NCBI GenBank assembly: GCA_013042765.1
Contig: JABDPP010000285.1
Location: 1 to 6,954, forward strand
DNA: 6,954 nucleotides
Reading direction: 5' to 3'
Origin: Litoreibacter sp.
GTDB taxonomy: Bacteria; Pseudomonadota; Alphaproteobacteria; Rhodobacterales; Rhodobacteraceae
Positions 6,054 to 6,954 of this stretch are shown here, one piece after another. Numbering within the stretch: position 1 is the stretch's first letter; every line of letters starts with the position of its first letter. The position numbers were made by a program, and so were the translations under genes. The notes beneath the pieces were generated by a model. That model was not told where the DNA came from and made no database searches. It worked only from the letters and a program-made list of their open reading frames with translations.

Positions 6054-6614
6054 ATGGAAATATTACCAAACAGCTTGTCGGGAGTTCTTACCATTACCCC
6101 GACCCGTTTTGGCGATGCGCGCGGGTTTTTCTGCGAAAGCTGGAATCGGGCACGCATGGAAGAACACGGGATCGATATCGATTTCGTTCAGGACAATCAT
6201 TCTCTTTCCGAAGTGACGGGGACCTTGCGAGGTCTGCATTTCCAGTCACCGCCGCATGATCAGGCCAAGCTGGTGCGCTGTGGCCGGGGATCGCTTTACG
6301 ACGTGGCGGTCGATATCCGGCGTGGCTCGCCCACCTATGGCCAATGGACTGGTGTCGAGTTGAGCTTCGAGAACGGCAAGCAGCTTCTGATTCCCGAAGG
6401 TTTCCTGCATGGCTTCGTTACGCTCGAGCCCATGACGGAGGTGGTTTACAAGTGCTCGGATTACTATAACGCGGAAGCCAGTGGCAGCGTCGCCTGGGAC
6501 AGCGTCGGGATCGACTGGCCGCTCCGCGATACGCCGACCCTGAGTGAACAGGACAAAACCGCCATTGCGTTCGACCAGTTCCGATCGCCTTTCATATGGG
6601 AGGGCGATGCATGA
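6054..6614 (+). CDS. rfbC: dTDP-4-dehydrorhamnose 3,5-epimerase
   Basis: The 186-residue cytoplasmic enzyme (RmlC/RfbC) epimerises dTDP-4-keto-6-deoxyglucose at C3 and C5, the third step of dTDP-L-rhamnose synthesis. It is a full-length cupin-fold protein. Visible family marks are GFFCESW near the start, FVQDNHS, and TLRGLHFQ with R59 and the general-base H62, then QAKLVRC with K72, PEGFLHGF near 114-121, and [10 protein letters not shown] with Y132, which matches the proposed catalytic tyrosine. D167 in LSEQD probably corresponds to the Asp that pairs with the catalytic His. The ATG at 6054 has AGGA upstream. The stop TGA overlaps the rmlB ATG (ATGA), so the two genes are translationally coupled. 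It is transcribed away from the rnd-lpt operon and begins a rhamnose cluster that runs out of the window. Confidence 0.95.
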   Translation: MEILPNSLSGVLTITPTRFGDARGFFCESWNRARMEEHGIDIDFVQDNHSLSEVTGTLRGLHFQSPPHDQAKLVRCGRGSLYDVAVDIRRGSPTYGQWTGVELSFENGKQLLIPEGFLHGFVTLEPMTEVVYKCSDYYNAEASGSVAWDSVGIDWPLRDTPTLSEQDKTAIAFDQFRSPFIWEGDA

Positions 6615-6954
6615 AGCTGCTTGTCACAGGGGGCGCTGGCTTCATCGGATCGGCCGTGGTGCGGCAGGCCATAGGCCGCGGTTATCAGGTCGTGAACCTC
6701 GATGCTCTGACCTATGCGGCGTGTCTGGAGAATCTGGCTAGTGTCACCGATCACGCATCCTACCGCTTCACCCGCACGGATCTTCGCGACCGCGAGAGCC
6801 TGGATGCGGTTTTCGAGGAGCACGCGCCCGATGCGGTGATGCATCTTGCGGCCGAAAGCCATGTCGATCGTTCGATCGACGCGCCCGGTGATTTCATCGA
6901 AACAAATGTTACCGGAAGCTACAATCTGCTCGAAGCTGCACGGCGCTACTGGAT
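6611..6954 (+). CDS. rfbB: dTDP-glucose 4,6-dehydratase, 3' end cut off by window
   Basis: The first 114 codons of RmlB/RfbB are present and the frame runs open to the right edge; the full protein should be about 340-360 residues. It is an extended short-chain dehydrogenase that turns dTDP-glucose into dTDP-4-keto-6-deoxyglucose, the substrate of RmlC. The NAD-binding Rossmann motif TGGAGFIGS opens the protein, followed by [38 protein letters not shown] and [17 protein letters not shown], all diagnostic of this enzyme. The catalytic Tyr/Lys region lies beyond the edge. GGGAGGG at 6598-6604 lies 6 nt before the ATG, and the ATGA overlap with rmlC indicates coupling. Genes for rmlD and rmlA probably follow, but this cannot be seen. 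Confidence 0.95.
   Translation, partial: MKLLVTGGAGFIGSAVVRQAIGRGYQVVNLDALTYAACLENLASVTDHASYRFTRTDLRDRESLDAVFEEHAPDAVMHLAAESHVDRSIDAPGDFIETNVTGSYNLLEAARRYW

Noticed and set aside
6464..6862. Open frame of 132 codons on the minus strand
   Set aside because: It is antisense to rmlC and rmlB, both of which have unmistakable protein motifs.
1..6954. Search for mobile elements, CRISPR arrays, tRNA genes, toxin-antitoxin pairs or a new defence system
   Set aside because: I saw no transposase, regularly spaced repeat, tRNA-like fold, or unexplained gene cassette. Every sizeable coding region belongs to a known family, and all gaps between genes are under 250 bp.

Overview
The window reads as a conserved chromosomal segment of an alphaproteobacterium, most likely a Rhodobacteraceae (Roseobacter-group) member. 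The reasons are its moderately high GC content, the form of the individual proteins (a short single-domain RNase D, a long HPF, a NodH-type sulfotransferase) and the gene order. The assignment comes from recalled family patterns, not from a search.

Layout from left to right. (1) Positions 1-1079, plus strand: the 3' part of a NodH-like sulfotransferase gene whose 5' end lies outside the window. (2) Positions 1076-2147, minus strand: ptsN (EIIA-Ntr) and hpf (ribosome hibernation factor), read hpf then ptsN; ptsN overlaps the end of the sulfotransferase gene by 4 bp, tail to tail. (3) Positions 2148-2389: a 242-bp intergenic region with a possible weak terminator just after lptB and three short hairpins in the leader of hpf. 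In E. coli rpoN sits at this point; here it is absent. (4) Positions 2390-5867, minus strand: a tight run read rnd, kdsD, lptC, lptA, lptB. This links an exoribonuclease to Kdo precursor synthesis and to three parts of the LPS export machine. (5) Positions 5868-6053: a divergent intergenic region. (6) Positions 6054-6954, plus strand: rmlC and the first 114 codons of rmlB, the start of a dTDP-L-rhamnose cluster that continues past the right edge.

Most of the window serves the outer envelope. KdsD makes arabinose 5-phosphate for Kdo, LptB and LptC power and anchor the transport bridge at the inner membrane, LptA carries LPS across the periplasm, and RmlB and RmlC make activated rhamnose for surface polysaccharide. 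HPF and PtsN are stress and nutrient regulators that keep their ancestral place beside the lpt genes.

I found no convincing new biological system. The points most worth a second look are the structured hpf leader, the loss of rpoN and kdsC from the ancestral order, rnd at the head of an LPS-export operon, and the changed residue in the second sulfotransferase-like motif of the first gene.
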